Below are positions 17,684-26,365 of a stretch of 44,943 bases of DNA, piece by piece. Source of the stretch: Pseudoalteromonas sp. P1-25. Its GTDB lineage: Bacteria; Pseudomonadota; Gammaproteobacteria; Enterobacterales; Alteromonadaceae. Each line of letters starts with the position of its first letter. Position 1 is the stretch's first letter. The position numbers and the translations under genes were made by a program. Under the pieces are notes generated by a model. The model ran no database searches, was not told the origin of the DNA, and saw nothing but the letters and a program-made list of their open reading frames with translations. Location of the stretch: positions 1 to 44,943 of the forward strand of contig NZ_LKDW01000031.1 in the NCBI RefSeq assembly GCF_001401805.1. The letters run 5' to 3'.

Positions 17684-19006
17684 ATGGCACAAGTGCGTGA
17701 TGGATTTCAAAGCCGTTTTGGTTTTGTTTTAGCCGCTGCAGGCGCAGCAGTGGGTTTAGGTAATATATGGGGTTTTCCTACGCAAGCGGCCAACCATGGT
17801 GGCGGTGCATTTTTATTGGTTTACTTTGTTGTTATATTTTTACTTGCGCTACCTGCGCTTTATACCGAGCTTTATTTAGGGCACCAAGCACAAGCAAACC
17901 CAGTAAAAGCATTAGGGAATGCGTGGCAAAATACCAACAAAAAAGTTGGGGCTGCGGCGGGGTATATAGGCCTTGCAGGCGCTGTGGTTATGCTTAGCTT
18001 TTATTCTATTGTAGCCGGGTGGATGCTTTCATACGCTATTGAACCCATAACGTCATTTTTAGGCTTTGATGGCGTAAGCGAGTTTTTACATAGCGACTCG
18101 GTACTGCGCAATTTTATATTTACCCCGCTTATGCTTATTTTAACCGCCAGCATTATTTTAAAAGGGGTTAAATCGGGTATTGAAACCTGGTCGCGCCGCT
18201 TAATGCCGTTACTATTAGTTTTATTGGTTGGTTTAATTGTTTATATAGCCAGCCTTGAGGGGGCAAGCGAAGGCTTTGCCGCGTATTTAATACCTGACTT
18301 TAGCCAAGTGCTCGACCCTAATTTAATTATTGCAGCTATGGGGCAGGCGTTTTTCTCGCTCTCATTAGGTGTAGGTTGTATGATGATTTACGGCTCGTAC
18401 TTACAGCCCAATGCTAACCTGCCAAAACTAACCGCAAGCGTTGCACTGCTTGATACCAGCGTGGCATTTTTAGCAGGCTTACTTATTGTGCCAGCAATTT
18501 ACGTTGCACAACACAATGGGGTTGAGGTGTTTAGTGGCGGTAAACTAATTGGCGAAGGGCAGCTTATATTTGCTATTTTGCCAGAGCTATTTAGCACGAT
18601 GGGTGAAATAGGTTTACTAATAGGCTTGTTGTTTTTTGTACTAATGTCGATTGCCTCGGTTACATCAACTATTTCAACCACCGAAATACCCGTTGCCTTT
18701 TTAGTCGAAAACCACCGCGTAGATCGTACTAAAGCCACGTGGGCTGTCAGTTTAATTGTGCTTGTATGCGCAAGTGCCATTATATTAAATTTTGAGTGGT
18801 TATTTGGTTTAGTTATTATGTTGTTTACCCAATACCAATTACCGCTTATGGGCTTGTTTTACTTTGTTACCGCAGGATGGATGTGGCAGCGTGGTAATAA
18901 ATTGCGCCAAGCAACCACAGGGGCGCATTATTGGTTTGCACAGTATATTCGCTTTGTGTGCCCAATATTAATGACCCTTGTTTTTGCAAACGTTGCGTTT
19001 GGTTAA
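17684..19006 (+). CDS. Sodium-dependent transporter, NSS (SNF) family
   Basis: This 440-residue inner-membrane symporter couples sodium entry to uptake of an amino acid or similar solute. The first helix carries the family signature AAAGAAVGLGNIWGFP (residues 17-32), which binds substrate and sodium in LeuT-like proteins. About 11-12 hydrophobic segments follow, and TM8 has VTSTISTTEIP. The substrate cannot be told from sequence. It is a single gene sharing a terminator with the convergent ldhA. Confidence 0.9.
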   Translation: MAQVRDGFQSRFGFVLAAAGAAVGLGNIWGFPTQAANHGGGAFLLVYFVVIFLLALPALYTELYLGHQAQANPVKALGNAWQNTNKKVGAAAGYIGLAGAVVMLSFYSIVAGWMLSYAIEPITSFLGFDGVSEFLHSDSVLRNFIFTPLMLILTASIILKGVKSGIETWSRRLMPLLLVLLVGLIVYIASLEGASEGFAAYLIPDFSQVLDPNLIIAAMGQAFFSLSLGVGCMMIYGSYLQPNANLPKLTASVALLDTSVAFLAGLLIVPAIYVAQHNGVEVFSGGKLIGEGQLIFAILPELFSTMGEIGLLIGLLFFVLMSIASVTSTISTTEIPVAFLVENHRVDRTKATWAVSLIVLVCASAIILNFEWLFGLVIMLFTQYQLPLMGLFYFVTAGWMWQRGNKLRQATTGAHYWFAQYIRFVCPILMTLVFANVAFG

Positions 19007-19042
19007 TTATCATCAGGCCATAAAGTAACTGATAAATAAAAT

Positions 19043-19081
19043 AAAAAAGCGAAGTAAGTTTAAAGCTTACTTCGCTTTTTT
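19043..19081. terminator. Bidirectional terminator between the NSS transporter gene and ldhA
   Basis: Sixteen-base arms from AAAAAAGCGAAGTAAG to CTTACTTCGCTTTTTT surround a seven-base loop. A and T runs lie on either side. Confidence 0.9.
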
Positions 19082-19107
19082 GTGCCTACTAATTAAAGGT
19101 AAATAAT

Positions 19108-20088
19108 TTATAAAACCTCATTAGTGAGCTGCTTACCTTGGTTTATTTCCTGCGCATTTTGTAAGGTGGTATTAGCAATTTCGGTAAGTGCTTCTTGTGT
19201 AAAAAAGCCTTGATGGCCAGTAACTAATACATTTTTAAAGCTCACTAAGCGCGAGAATATATCGTCTTGGTTTATTTCATCGCTATGGTTTTTAAAAAAC
19301 AGCTCAGACTCCTGCTCGTATACGTCAAGCCCTAAATACCCAAGCTTTTTAGTTTTAAGCGCGTTTATACAGGCTTTGCTATTAAGTAGCGCGCCACGCG
19401 AGGTATTAATAAGCATAACGCCGGGTTTCATTTTATTAAACGCGTCATCGTTTATTAAGTGGTGTGTGTGCTCGTTCAATGGGCAGTGCAGTGAAATTAT
19501 ATCGCTTTGCGTAAGCAGCGAATCTAAATCGGTAATAGTGTAATCGTCAGGTGTTGCATAAGGGTCGCACACTAAAATATGCGCGCCAAAGCCATTTAAT
19601 ATTTTACAAAGTGCAAGGCCAATTTTACCACAGCCTATAATTCCAACTGTTTTGCCATGTAAGTTAAAACCTAATAAACCGTTTAAATCAAAGTTGTCTT
19701 CGCGTACGCGGTTATAGGCTTTATGTGTTTTACGACTAAGGGTAAGCATAAGTGCCACACAGTGCTCAGCTACGGCTTCTGGGCTGTACGCGGGTACTCG
19801 TAATACCTTAATGTTATGTGCTTTAGCGGCAACTAAATCAACATTATTAAACCCCGCACAGCGAAGTAAAATAGTGCCCACACCAAGCTCTGCCAATTGC
19901 TCTATTACGACTGCATTAACCGTGTCGTTTACAAATACACACACCGCATCAAACCCTTTAGCAAGCAGTGCTGTTTGCTCGTTAAGCGCTTGCTCAAAGT
20001 AACAAACCTCTATTTGAGGGTGTTTACTAAAACTGCGCTCAAAAAATGGCTGCTCGTATTTTTGCGTACTAAAAAAAGCAATGTTCAT
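19108..20088 (-). CDS. ldhA: Fermentative D-lactate dehydrogenase
   Basis: It reduces pyruvate to D-lactate with NADH. The 326 residues follow E. coli LdhA closely in block order: ALRCAGFNNVDL-like (here LLRCAGFNNVDL), VPAYSPEAVAEH, the Rossmann loop GIIGCGKIG (about 148-156), INTSRGALL with the catalytic Arg, GLDVYEQE with the catalytic Glu, and VTGHQGFFT with the catalytic His. It is a single gene on the minus strand. Confidence 0.93.
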   Translation of the reverse strand: MNIAFFSTQKYEQPFFERSFSKHPQIEVCYFEQALNEQTALLAKGFDAVCVFVNDTVNAVVIEQLAELGVGTILLRCAGFNNVDLVAAKAHNIKVLRVPAYSPEAVAEHCVALMLTLSRKTHKAYNRVREDNFDLNGLLGFNLHGKTVGIIGCGKIGLALCKILNGFGAHILVCDPYATPDDYTITDLDSLLTQSDIISLHCPLNEHTHHLINDDAFNKMKPGVMLINTSRGALLNSKACINALKTKKLGYLGLDVYEQESELFFKNHSDEINQDDIFSRLVSFKNVLVTGHQGFFTQEALTEIANTTLQNAQEINQGKQLTNEVL

Positions 20089-20389
20089 GTTATTTACTCC
20101 AAAGCCGAGCTGTTATAGCAATCCGCATAATCAAGTGAGCTATTTTGAGGATGGAAGAACGTGTTGATAGCAAGGCAAAAAATTCGCTATTTAGTTGTTC
20201 TCGGCAATTGCTCCTGCATTGCTCTACCTTCTGCATTCAAGCAGTCGTAAATGAGAGTTTTATAACGCAGATAGCAACACGTTTAGCCCCAAAAATAATT
20301 AAGTATTATTGTGGTTGGTACTATACATAACCTTAAACTAGTTTAATAAAGCATGCTTGAGTAACCACCGGTTTATTGATTTAGAATAA
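20089..20389. other. Intergenic with a possible dispersed repeat
   Basis: No supported gene. GAACGTGTTGATAGCAA (20149-20165) and ATAGCAACACGTTTAG (20270-20285) form inverted ends around about 135 bp containing TTGCTCCTGCATTGCTC. That resembles AACTGCTCCTGCGTTATTC at both edges of the window, and GCGTGTTGAT recurs near 44823. It looks like a relative of the repeat at the window ends. Confidence 0.4.
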
Positions 20390-20941
20390 TTAAGCACCTT
20401 TTAGTGCATTAAAGTTGGGTATTATTTTAGCGTTATTTAAATTATTAGCGCTCACCGCGCTAGGTAAGTTTGCCTCAATGACCTGTTTTAGTGTTTCGGG
20501 CTTGGTACGTGGAGCGTAACGTGCAACCAGCTGCCCATCACAATTAATTAAAAATTTAGTAAAGTTCCACTTTACGGCGCGGTTTTGTGAAATACCACGT
20601 GTGTGCGACTTTAAATAATTAAAAAGCGGGTGCGCTTCAGGACCGTTGACCATCACTTTTCCAAACACCTCAAACGAGACGTTAAATTGCGCTTGGTAAA
20701 AGTCTTTAATGGCTAAATTATCAAGCGGTTCATTTTGACCAAATTGATTGCACGGAAACGCCAATATTGTAAATCCGCTTTTTTTGTATTCTTGATAAAG
20801 TTTTTCAAGAGCACTTAACTGCATAGAAAAGTTACACTTACTGGCTGTATTTACAATAAGTATGGTTTTACCTTTTAATTGGCTAAGGGGGAAACTTTCA
20901 CTGTTATAAAGTGGTGCGTTAAATTGATAAATGCTATCCAT
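20390..20941 (-). CDS. Glutathione peroxidase-family thiol peroxidase
   Basis: It reduces peroxides using a redox-active cysteine. C36 lies in NTASKCNF (usually NVASKCGFT), followed by FPCNQFGQNEP with the catalytic Gln and KWNFTKFLI with the catalytic Trp and Asn. At 183 residues it is a usual bacterial length. The cysteine in place of selenocysteine is normal for bacteria, and these enzymes often use thioredoxin rather than glutathione. It is divergent from the dehydrogenase gene to its right. Confidence 0.92.
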   Translation of the reverse strand: MDSIYQFNAPLYNSESFPLSQLKGKTILIVNTASKCNFSMQLSALEKLYQEYKKSGFTILAFPCNQFGQNEPLDNLAIKDFYQAQFNVSFEVFGKVMVNGPEAHPLFNYLKSHTRGISQNRAVKWNFTKFLINCDGQLVARYAPRTKPETLKQVIEANLPSAVSANNLNNAKIIPNFNALKGA

Positions 20942-21062
20942 AGGTTACCTACTTAATTTCCAGTTTATGGAAATTTTATAAAGACTTTCATTCGCTTTTT
21001 CACCATCCGATTGACATAATCGGAGCCTAGTTTCTAAGTTATCAGGAAAATAAGGCACTTTT

Positions 21063-21944
21063 ATGTCAATCAATGTTGCATTTATAGGTTTAGGGGTAAT
21101 GGGTTACCCAATGGCAGGGCATTTAGCAAAATCTGGTTTTAATGTGTGTGTATATAACCGTACTACAGCTAAGGCTCAAACGTGGACAGAACAATACACA
21201 GGTTGCTTTGCGCCCACTCCACGTGAAGCGGTAAGTGAAGCCGATATAGTGTTTATGTGTGTTGGGAACGATAACGATTTACGCTCTGTAGTATATGGCG
21301 ACGACGGTGTTTTAGCCGGCATGTTACCACACACGGTATTAGTTGATCATACAACAACCTCAGCTGAAGTAGCGCGTGAAGTAGCAGCAAAAGCAGCTTT
21401 GCAAAATATCGACTTTATAGACGCACCCGTATCAGGCGGGCAAGCTGGTGCTGAAAACGGCGTGCTTACAGTTATGGCAGGCGGAAACGAAGCTGTTTTT
21501 ACTAAAGTGCAACCCGTAATGGCAGCCTATAGCCGTTTTAGCCAGTTATTAGGCGATGTGGGCGCAGGGCAGTTATGTAAAATGGTTAATCAAATTTGTA
21601 TTGCCGGCGTAGTGCAAGGCCTATCAGAAGGCCTACATTTTGCCAAGCAAGCAGGCCTTGATGGTGAAAAAGTAATTGAAACCATTTCAAAAGGGGCTGC
21701 GGGGTCGTGGCAAATGGAAAACCGCTACAAAACAATGTGGGCAGGAGAGTACGAGTTTGGTTTTGCGGTAGATTGGATGCGTAAAGATTTAGGCATCGCG
21801 CTTGATGAAGCTAAAAACAACGGTGCGACGTTACCGATGACCGCAACGGTTGATCAGTACTACGCTGATGTACAAGCACTTGGTGGCGGCCGATACGATA
21901 CATCAAGCTTACTTGCACGAATAGAAGCGCTGCATAAAAAATAA
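21063..21944 (+). CDS. NAD(P)-dependent beta-hydroxyacid dehydrogenase (3-hydroxyisobutyrate dehydrogenase family)
   Basis: This 293-residue cytosolic enzyme has an N-terminal Rossmann loop GLGVMGYPMAGHL (residues 9-21), the substrate motif DAPVSGGQAGAENG and the catalytic lysine in GQLCKMVNQ (about 168-176). The family oxidises 3-hydroxyisobutyrate, tartronate semialdehyde, succinic semialdehyde and similar acids. No valine catabolism genes lie nearby, so I leave the substrate open. Two copies of a dispersed repeat follow it. Confidence 0.88.
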   Translation: MSINVAFIGLGVMGYPMAGHLAKSGFNVCVYNRTTAKAQTWTEQYTGCFAPTPREAVSEADIVFMCVGNDNDLRSVVYGDDGVLAGMLPHTVLVDHTTTSAEVAREVAAKAALQNIDFIDAPVSGGQAGAENGVLTVMAGGNEAVFTKVQPVMAAYSRFSQLLGDVGAGQLCKMVNQICIAGVVQGLSEGLHFAKQAGLDGEKVIETISKGAAGSWQMENRYKTMWAGEYEFGFAVDWMRKDLGIALDEAKNNGATLPMTATVDQYYADVQALGGGRYDTSSLLARIEALHKK

Positions 21945-21963
21945 CGTTTCACATTTTAAAGAT

Positions 21964-22186
21964 TAAAAGCTGCGCTTTTCACGTGAGCAAGCTCTTCGCC
22001 TACCACCAAGGTGTAGGTATGGGTTTTACTTGTAGACGCCAAGCTTGCTTGCGTGACGGGCAAAGCCCGTAAAATGATTAATTCACAAAGAGGATATGAG
22101 GCGCTGCGCTTTTTGAGAAAGAGATTAATTAAACACGATTAATGGCTTATGTCTTCTCATTTGCTCCTCATTTGTTTCTCTTTGTG
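21964..22186. repeat. Hairpin-rich dispersed repeat, copy 2
   Basis: AAAAGCTGCGCTTTT leads, then CACGTGAGCAAGCT, which pairs with AGCTTGCTTGCGTG around an inner CCTAC/GTAGG stem. Next come ACGGGC-AAA-GCCCGT (22056-22070) and a second half bounded by CACAAAGAGG and CTCTTTGTG. It is nearly identical to copy 3, which follows 17 bases later. Confidence 0.85.
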
Positions 22187-22203
22187 GATTATTTTTTAAT
22201 TTA

Positions 22204-22415
22204 AAAAGCTGCGCTTTTCACGTGAGCAAGCTCTACGCCTACCACCAAGGTGTAGGTATGGGTTTTACTTTTAGACGCCAAGCTTGCTTGCGTGACGGGC
22301 AAAGCCCGTAAAGTGATTTATTCACAAAGAGGGTAAGAGACGCTGCGCTTTCAGAGGAATTGTTAAAGCTAAAAAGATTATTGCTTTTATGTCTTCTCAT
22401 TCGCCTCTCTTTGTG
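22204..22415. repeat. Hairpin-rich dispersed repeat, copy 3
   Basis: Tandem to copy 2 with the same landmarks. The hairpin ACGGGC-AAA-GCCCGT is at 22295-22309. The first 130 bases differ from copy 2 at only a few positions; the AT-rich stretch before the final CTCTTTGTG is shorter and more diverged. Confidence 0.85.
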
Positions 22416-22461
22416 CAGAATTTTTGGCTTTTCTATAGTAATGAAGTTATATAAAACAAAA

Positions 22462-22493
22462 AACGCGATACTTTATTGCTAAAGCATCGCGTT
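22462..22493 (-). terminator. Terminator of sbcB
   Basis: Fourteen-base arms from AACGCGATACTTTA to TAAAGCATCGCGTT pair with one mismatch around TTGC. On the minus strand a run of T follows. It ends 27 bases from the sbcB stop codon. Confidence 0.85.
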
Positions 22494-22519
22494 TTAAAAG
22501 TGCTCTACACAAATTTAAA

Positions 22520-23965
22520 TTACATGCTTTGTGCGTAATTATATAAAGCCTTTAAAATGGTCAGGTTCTTTTCGCTGTCGTCGTGCTCATGGGCCAAGTT
22601 TTCAAGGGTGATCATAAAATCTTGTGCACTGATAGAAGGTTGATCTTCTCCGTGCATTAGCTTGTTTTGACAATACTGACGCCATTGGTCAAGTTCTTGT
22701 TGGTTTAGTGTTTCTGGCCAGTTTCGTGCACGGTATCTAAATAGTAATGTATTGAACTTTTTATCTTCAAAATCTAAATTTAAGCCAGCGAGTTCCTCTG
22801 GTTTAGCATCACGTATAATCGCAAATTTAGCTTTGTCGGCATGGCTGGTAAAGCCATCGTAAAGTAGGTAATCAACGTTAGTGGTGGCACTGTAATCGCC
22901 TTTTTCGTTAAACACTTCAGTTACTTTATCGCGAAGTTCAGTATTGGCTTTTAAAATAGCTAAATTAGCGAGGCATTGCTCGCGGTCAATGCCTAAACGG
23001 GCGGCGTTTTCAGGCAATAATGTTTTAGCAGGCGCTAAAATAGGGCACTTGTTTAAATGCACCAGTTTTAAACCAACAGGTAAATCACCCTCGGCTAAAT
23101 CAATACGTTTTGTATATAAACGGGTGCGTAACTCTTCTACATTTAAATCAATGAGTACTTGCGGGCTTTGGGTTAAATCAAAACAAATAACCGCGTTTTT
23201 ATTTACCGGGTGAAAGCTCATAGGCGCAACCCATGTGGTACAGCCTTGTGTGGCTGGAATGCGTGACGAGGTATGTACCAGCGGCGTCATATTAAATACA
23301 TCTACTAACTCACCGAGCGCTTTTTTATTACGCAGCCCAAAAAAGAAGTTATAAAGCTTTGGCTGTTTTTCTTTTATTAGTTTAGCCAGTGCAATAGTGG
23401 CGGTTACATCGCTTAGCGCATCGTGCGCAGCAGCGTGTTCAATACCATTCGCTACCGTTAAATGCTCAAGCTTAAAGCTTGGGCTACCGTCTTCTTTTAG
23501 TGGCCATTCAATACCCTCAGGGCGAAGCGCATAGCAAGCACGTACTAAATCAATAATATCCCAGCGGCTATTATTGTTTTTATATTCACGCTCGTACGGG
23601 TCGTAAAAGTTGCGATAAAAGCTATAACGGCTAACTTCGTCGTCAAAGCGAATACTGTTATAACCAGCCACACAGGTGTTTGGCACACTAAATTCGGCAT
23701 GAATTTTTGCAATAAACTCAGCCTCAACTAAGCCTTTTTTCATCGCCACTTGTGGTGTGATACCCGTAATTAAACACGCCTCAGGGTGGGGCAAGTAATC
23801 CGCTTGCGGCTTACAATATTCAATAAGCGGCTCGCCAATTATATTTAAATCAAGATCGGTACGAATACCCGCAAACTGGCTCGGCTTATCCTTTTGAGGG
23901 CTCGCCCCCCATGTCTCATAATCGTGCCAGTAGATTGTTGCTTGATTTTGTTCTTGATATGCCAT
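22520..23965 (-). CDS. sbcB: Exodeoxyribonuclease I
   Basis: This 3'-5' single-strand DNA exonuclease acts in mismatch repair and recombination. It is a DEDD-family enzyme: the first acidic pair is D15 and E17 in WHDYETWG, the same numbering as in E. coli, and the late motif is AHDALSDVTAT. An SH3-like region and a C-terminal helical domain follow, including the ExoI block KFNTLLFRYRARNWPETL. At 481 residues it has full length (E. coli 475). It is a single gene on the minus strand. Confidence 0.95.
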   Translation of the reverse strand: MAYQEQNQATIYWHDYETWGASPQKDKPSQFAGIRTDLDLNIIGEPLIEYCKPQADYLPHPEACLITGITPQVAMKKGLVEAEFIAKIHAEFSVPNTCVAGYNSIRFDDEVSRYSFYRNFYDPYEREYKNNNSRWDIIDLVRACYALRPEGIEWPLKEDGSPSFKLEHLTVANGIEHAAAHDALSDVTATIALAKLIKEKQPKLYNFFFGLRNKKALGELVDVFNMTPLVHTSSRIPATQGCTTWVAPMSFHPVNKNAVICFDLTQSPQVLIDLNVEELRTRLYTKRIDLAEGDLPVGLKLVHLNKCPILAPAKTLLPENAARLGIDREQCLANLAILKANTELRDKVTEVFNEKGDYSATTNVDYLLYDGFTSHADKAKFAIIRDAKPEELAGLNLDFEDKKFNTLLFRYRARNWPETLNQQELDQWRQYCQNKLMHGEDQPSISAQDFMITLENLAHEHDDSEKNLTILKALYNYAQSM

Positions 23966-24283
23966 GCTAAAAACCCTGAGTAGTTAACTTAAATGCGTCT
24001 AAATACGCGCCAAGTTACTAAAATAATGAATTATTTAGATTATGGCATATGGGCGAGGGAGTTTATAGGTTTGCGCTTGATAAGGGAGTTAAATTAGGTG
24101 GTGTTTACTAATTATAGTTAATGCACTTGCTATGAATTGCTTACTAGTTTGGCATTAGACTAAAGTCTATAAGTTAATTTTCTTCACTTATTGGTTTTGT
24201 TTTAATCGTTTGTCGTTTTTATTGTAATTCTCTAAAGTTCAGTTGTCGGCAACAAGCACGACTAACTCAACAGGAATATAATC
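23966..24283. other. Intergenic holding the leader of TPR gene 1
   Basis: This 318-bp gap lies between two divergent genes. The right half carries the palindrome and leader shared by the three TPR-like genes (listed separately). Nothing else is recognised. Confidence 0.6.
24156..24169 (+). promoter_or_regulatory. Shared 14-bp palindrome upstream of TPR gene 1
   Basis: TAGACTAAAGTCTA is a near-perfect inverted repeat (TAGACT/AGTCTA) 128 bp before the ATG. The same 14 bases occur before the two paralogues. Downstream to the start codon the leaders stay alike, with a hairpin region AGTTGTCGGCAACAAG followed by CGACTAAC. Inference: an operator plus a structured 5' leader. Confidence 0.65.
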
Positions 24284-24691
24284 ATGAAAAGCTCACTTAT
24301 CAAAACCATCGCTCTTGGCTCTTTATTAACTTGCTCAGCTGCTGTAATGGCTGATACAAGTGACTACAAATTAATGGTTATCGAACAAGCCACTGCACCA
24401 CAGCCACTTGAGCAGTCATTTAACAGCTGTGCTCTTAATGTTAAATCTAAGAATTATGCTGAGGCTGAAGCAATTTGTACAAAAGCAATTGCACTATTAA
24501 AAGATGCAGATGGCCCTAAATTTAAAGTACGCCAACTTACGTCATTCGCGTTAAGTAACCGAGGGGTTGCGCGCTTAAAATCAAATAATGACACAGCAGC
24601 TATTGCTGATTTGTACGAGGCAGCGCAAATGTCTAACAGTACAATGGTATCTCATAATTTAACACTTGCTAAAGAAGAGCTTGCACTATAA
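24284..24691 (+). CDS. Small exported TPR-like protein, paralogue 1
   Basis: This is a 135-residue protein of unknown function. A signal peptide (MKSSLIKTIALGSLLTCSAA, then VMA) is probably cut after A23. The mature part has two cysteines, in NSCALN (about 48) and AICTKA (about 63), that could form a disulfide. It also has helical repeats resembling TPR units (KNYAEAEAICTKAIALL; ALSNRGVARLK...AAIADLYEAA). The C-terminal VSHNLTLAKEELAL is shared by all three paralogues. An AGGA ribosome site precedes the ATG. It is a single gene with its own terminator. Probably periplasmic. Confidence 0.8.
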   Translation: MKSSLIKTIALGSLLTCSAAVMADTSDYKLMVIEQATAPQPLEQSFNSCALNVKSKNYAEAEAICTKAIALLKDADGPKFKVRQLTSFALSNRGVARLKSNNDTAAIADLYEAAQMSNSTMVSHNLTLAKEELAL

Positions 24692-24727
24692 AAAAGTGCT
24701 AAACATGCTTTAATTAAGCCAGTGTAT

Positions 24728-24767
24728 AAAAAGCCCATGTTAAGTTTGTACTTAACATGGGCTTTTT
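24728..24767 (+). terminator. Terminator of TPR gene 1
   Basis: Perfect 17-base arms, AAAAAGCCCATGTTAAG and its complement, surround TTTGTA and end in a T run. Confidence 0.9.
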
Positions 24768-24839
24768 ACGTTACGGGGCTTAAAAGGGCAATGTAAAAAG
24801 TGAACACTAGTTGGTTTATACATATAAGAGAGTAAGACT

Positions 24840-26096
24840 ATGGATGTCACGAGTACGTTGAGTATATTTGAAATCAGCGCGATTTTTTTAACAATAACCG
24901 CATTACTTGCTTATATTAATAACCGGTTTATTGGCTTGCCAACCACCATTGGAGTGATGGTTATCTCGCTTTTGGTATCTATTGCTGCGATATTTTTGGG
25001 CTTTTTAGGGTTTGATAAACTTATTGATTACGAAGTAAGCCTACTTGATCAACTCAATTTTACTCACGTTTTGCTCGATGGCATGCTCTCCATGCTGCTT
25101 TTTGCAGGGGCGCTGCACGTAAATGTAAGTGACTTAAGGCGTTATAAATTACCCATAGGTATTTTAGCGTGTGCCGGTACGCTAATTTCGACAGTTATTA
25201 TTGCTGCTGCGTTATACCTTGTGGTGCCTTTATTAGGGTTTAACCTATCGTTTATATGGTGTTTATTATTTGGTGCGTTGATTTCGCCAACTGATCCCAT
25301 CGCAGTAATGGGAATTTTACGCTCTGCGGGCGCCCCTAAAAGTATTGAAACTGTTATAGCGGGGGAGTCGTTATTTAATGATGGTATAGGCGTGGTCGTG
25401 TTTGCGCTTTTATTAGGCATTTTAACCAGTGGTGAAATACCTACTACTTATTCTGTTGCTCATACGCTCGCTGTTGAGGCAGGCGGCGGTATTGCATTTG
25501 GTTTAGTATTAGGGGGCGCTTTAAATTATTTATTAAAGGCGATAGATAGCTATCAAGAAGAAGTATTACTTACGCTCGCGGGTGTTATAGGCGGTTATGC
25601 ATTGGCGAGCCACTGGCACTTATCGGGGCCACTTGCAATGGTTATGGTGGGGTTAATGGTGGGTAATCACGGCCGTAATTTAGCAATGAGTGATAAAACC
25701 CGTCACTATGTTGATTTGTTTTGGGAACTTATTGATGAAATTTTAAATGCCATTTTATTTGTGCTAATTGGCCTTGAGGTGGTGATGATTATGTACTCCG
25801 CTAATCTGCTGGTGGCGGGCGTTTTAACTATTTTTATTGCGCTAGGCGCACGCTTAATTGTGGTTGGCTTAACAACAAGTGTTTTTAATAAACAGCTTGA
25901 ACTGCCCTGCGGTGCATGGAAAGTGTTAACCTGGGGAGGTTTACGTGGCGGGATTTCAGTGGCGCTAGTATTGCAGTTACCTGATGGAGCGCAGCGTAAT
26001 ATATTACTTGCTTTAACATATGCAGTAGTGGTTTTTTCAATTTTAGTGCAAGGCTTAAGCGTAGGAAAAGTCGCAACAAGCATAAAAGCTAAATAA
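24840..26096 (+). CDS. CPA1-family sodium/proton antiporter (NhaP type)
   Basis: This 418-residue inner-membrane antiporter has about 12 hydrophobic segments. The CPA1 signatures are clear: GALISPTDPIAVMGIL (about 145-160) and GESLFNDGIGVVVFALLL (about 177-194), whose Asp residues form the cation site, plus the conserved arginine block TWGGLRGGISVALVLQLP near the C-terminus. There is no long cytosolic tail. It exports sodium, or possibly potassium, in exchange for protons. It lies between two TPR paralogues on the same strand, after a strong terminator, so it is probably transcribed alone. Confidence 0.9.
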   Translation: MDVTSTLSIFEISAIFLTITALLAYINNRFIGLPTTIGVMVISLLVSIAAIFLGFLGFDKLIDYEVSLLDQLNFTHVLLDGMLSMLLFAGALHVNVSDLRRYKLPIGILACAGTLISTVIIAAALYLVVPLLGFNLSFIWCLLFGALISPTDPIAVMGILRSAGAPKSIETVIAGESLFNDGIGVVVFALLLGILTSGEIPTTYSVAHTLAVEAGGGIAFGLVLGGALNYLLKAIDSYQEEVLLTLAGVIGGYALASHWHLSGPLAMVMVGLMVGNHGRNLAMSDKTRHYVDLFWELIDEILNAILFVLIGLEVVMIMYSANLLVAGVLTIFIALGARLIVVGLTTSVFNKQLELPCGAWKVLTWGGLRGGISVALVLQLPDGAQRNILLALTYAVVVFSILVQGLSVGKVATSIKAK

Positions 26097-26365
26097 TTTT
26101 AACGCTTTATTTTTGTACAGTTTAGTGGCGTGTGTGCATAGCCACTGCATACCACTTGTTTTAAAACTTTTTTCAAAACAAGCAGTAACTACACTAGTTT
26201 ACATGCTGTTAAACATTTAAGTTTGTACGTATATTAGACTAAAGTCTATAGGTTAAATTTCTTCACTTATTGAGTTTGTTTTTCTCGTTTGTCGGCGCTG
26301 AGCTATTACTCTAAAGTTCAGTTGTCGGCAACAAGCGCGACTAACTTAATTAGGAAAGATAAACC
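26097..26365. other. Intergenic holding the leader of TPR gene 2
   Basis: Two weak hairpins follow the antiporter gene: GTGGC/GCCAC (26125-26145) and CTTGTTTT/AAAACAAG (26155-26182). They may form its terminator. The rest is the shared TPR leader. Confidence 0.5.
26235..26248 (+). promoter_or_regulatory. Shared 14-bp palindrome upstream of TPR gene 2
   Basis: TAGACTAAAGTCTA lies 131 bp before the ATG, with the same leader: TTCTTCACTTATTG..., then AGTTGTCGGCAACAAG and CGACTAAC just before the ribosome site. Confidence 0.65.

Larger units (their letters stand above)
21945..22461. other. Intergenic with tandem repeat copies 2 and 3
   Basis: No gene is supported. The gap is almost filled by two copies of the hairpin-rich repeat in head-to-tail order. 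Confidence 0.7.

Noticed and set aside
20145..20330. A 61-codon open frame between ldhA and the glutathione peroxidase gene
   Set aside because: It lies within a repeat-like stretch, has no ribosome site and no recognisable features.
21964..22415. Tandem repeats as a CRISPR array
   Set aside because: Only two units of about 220 bp are present with no regular spacers; a third copy lies 16 kb away.
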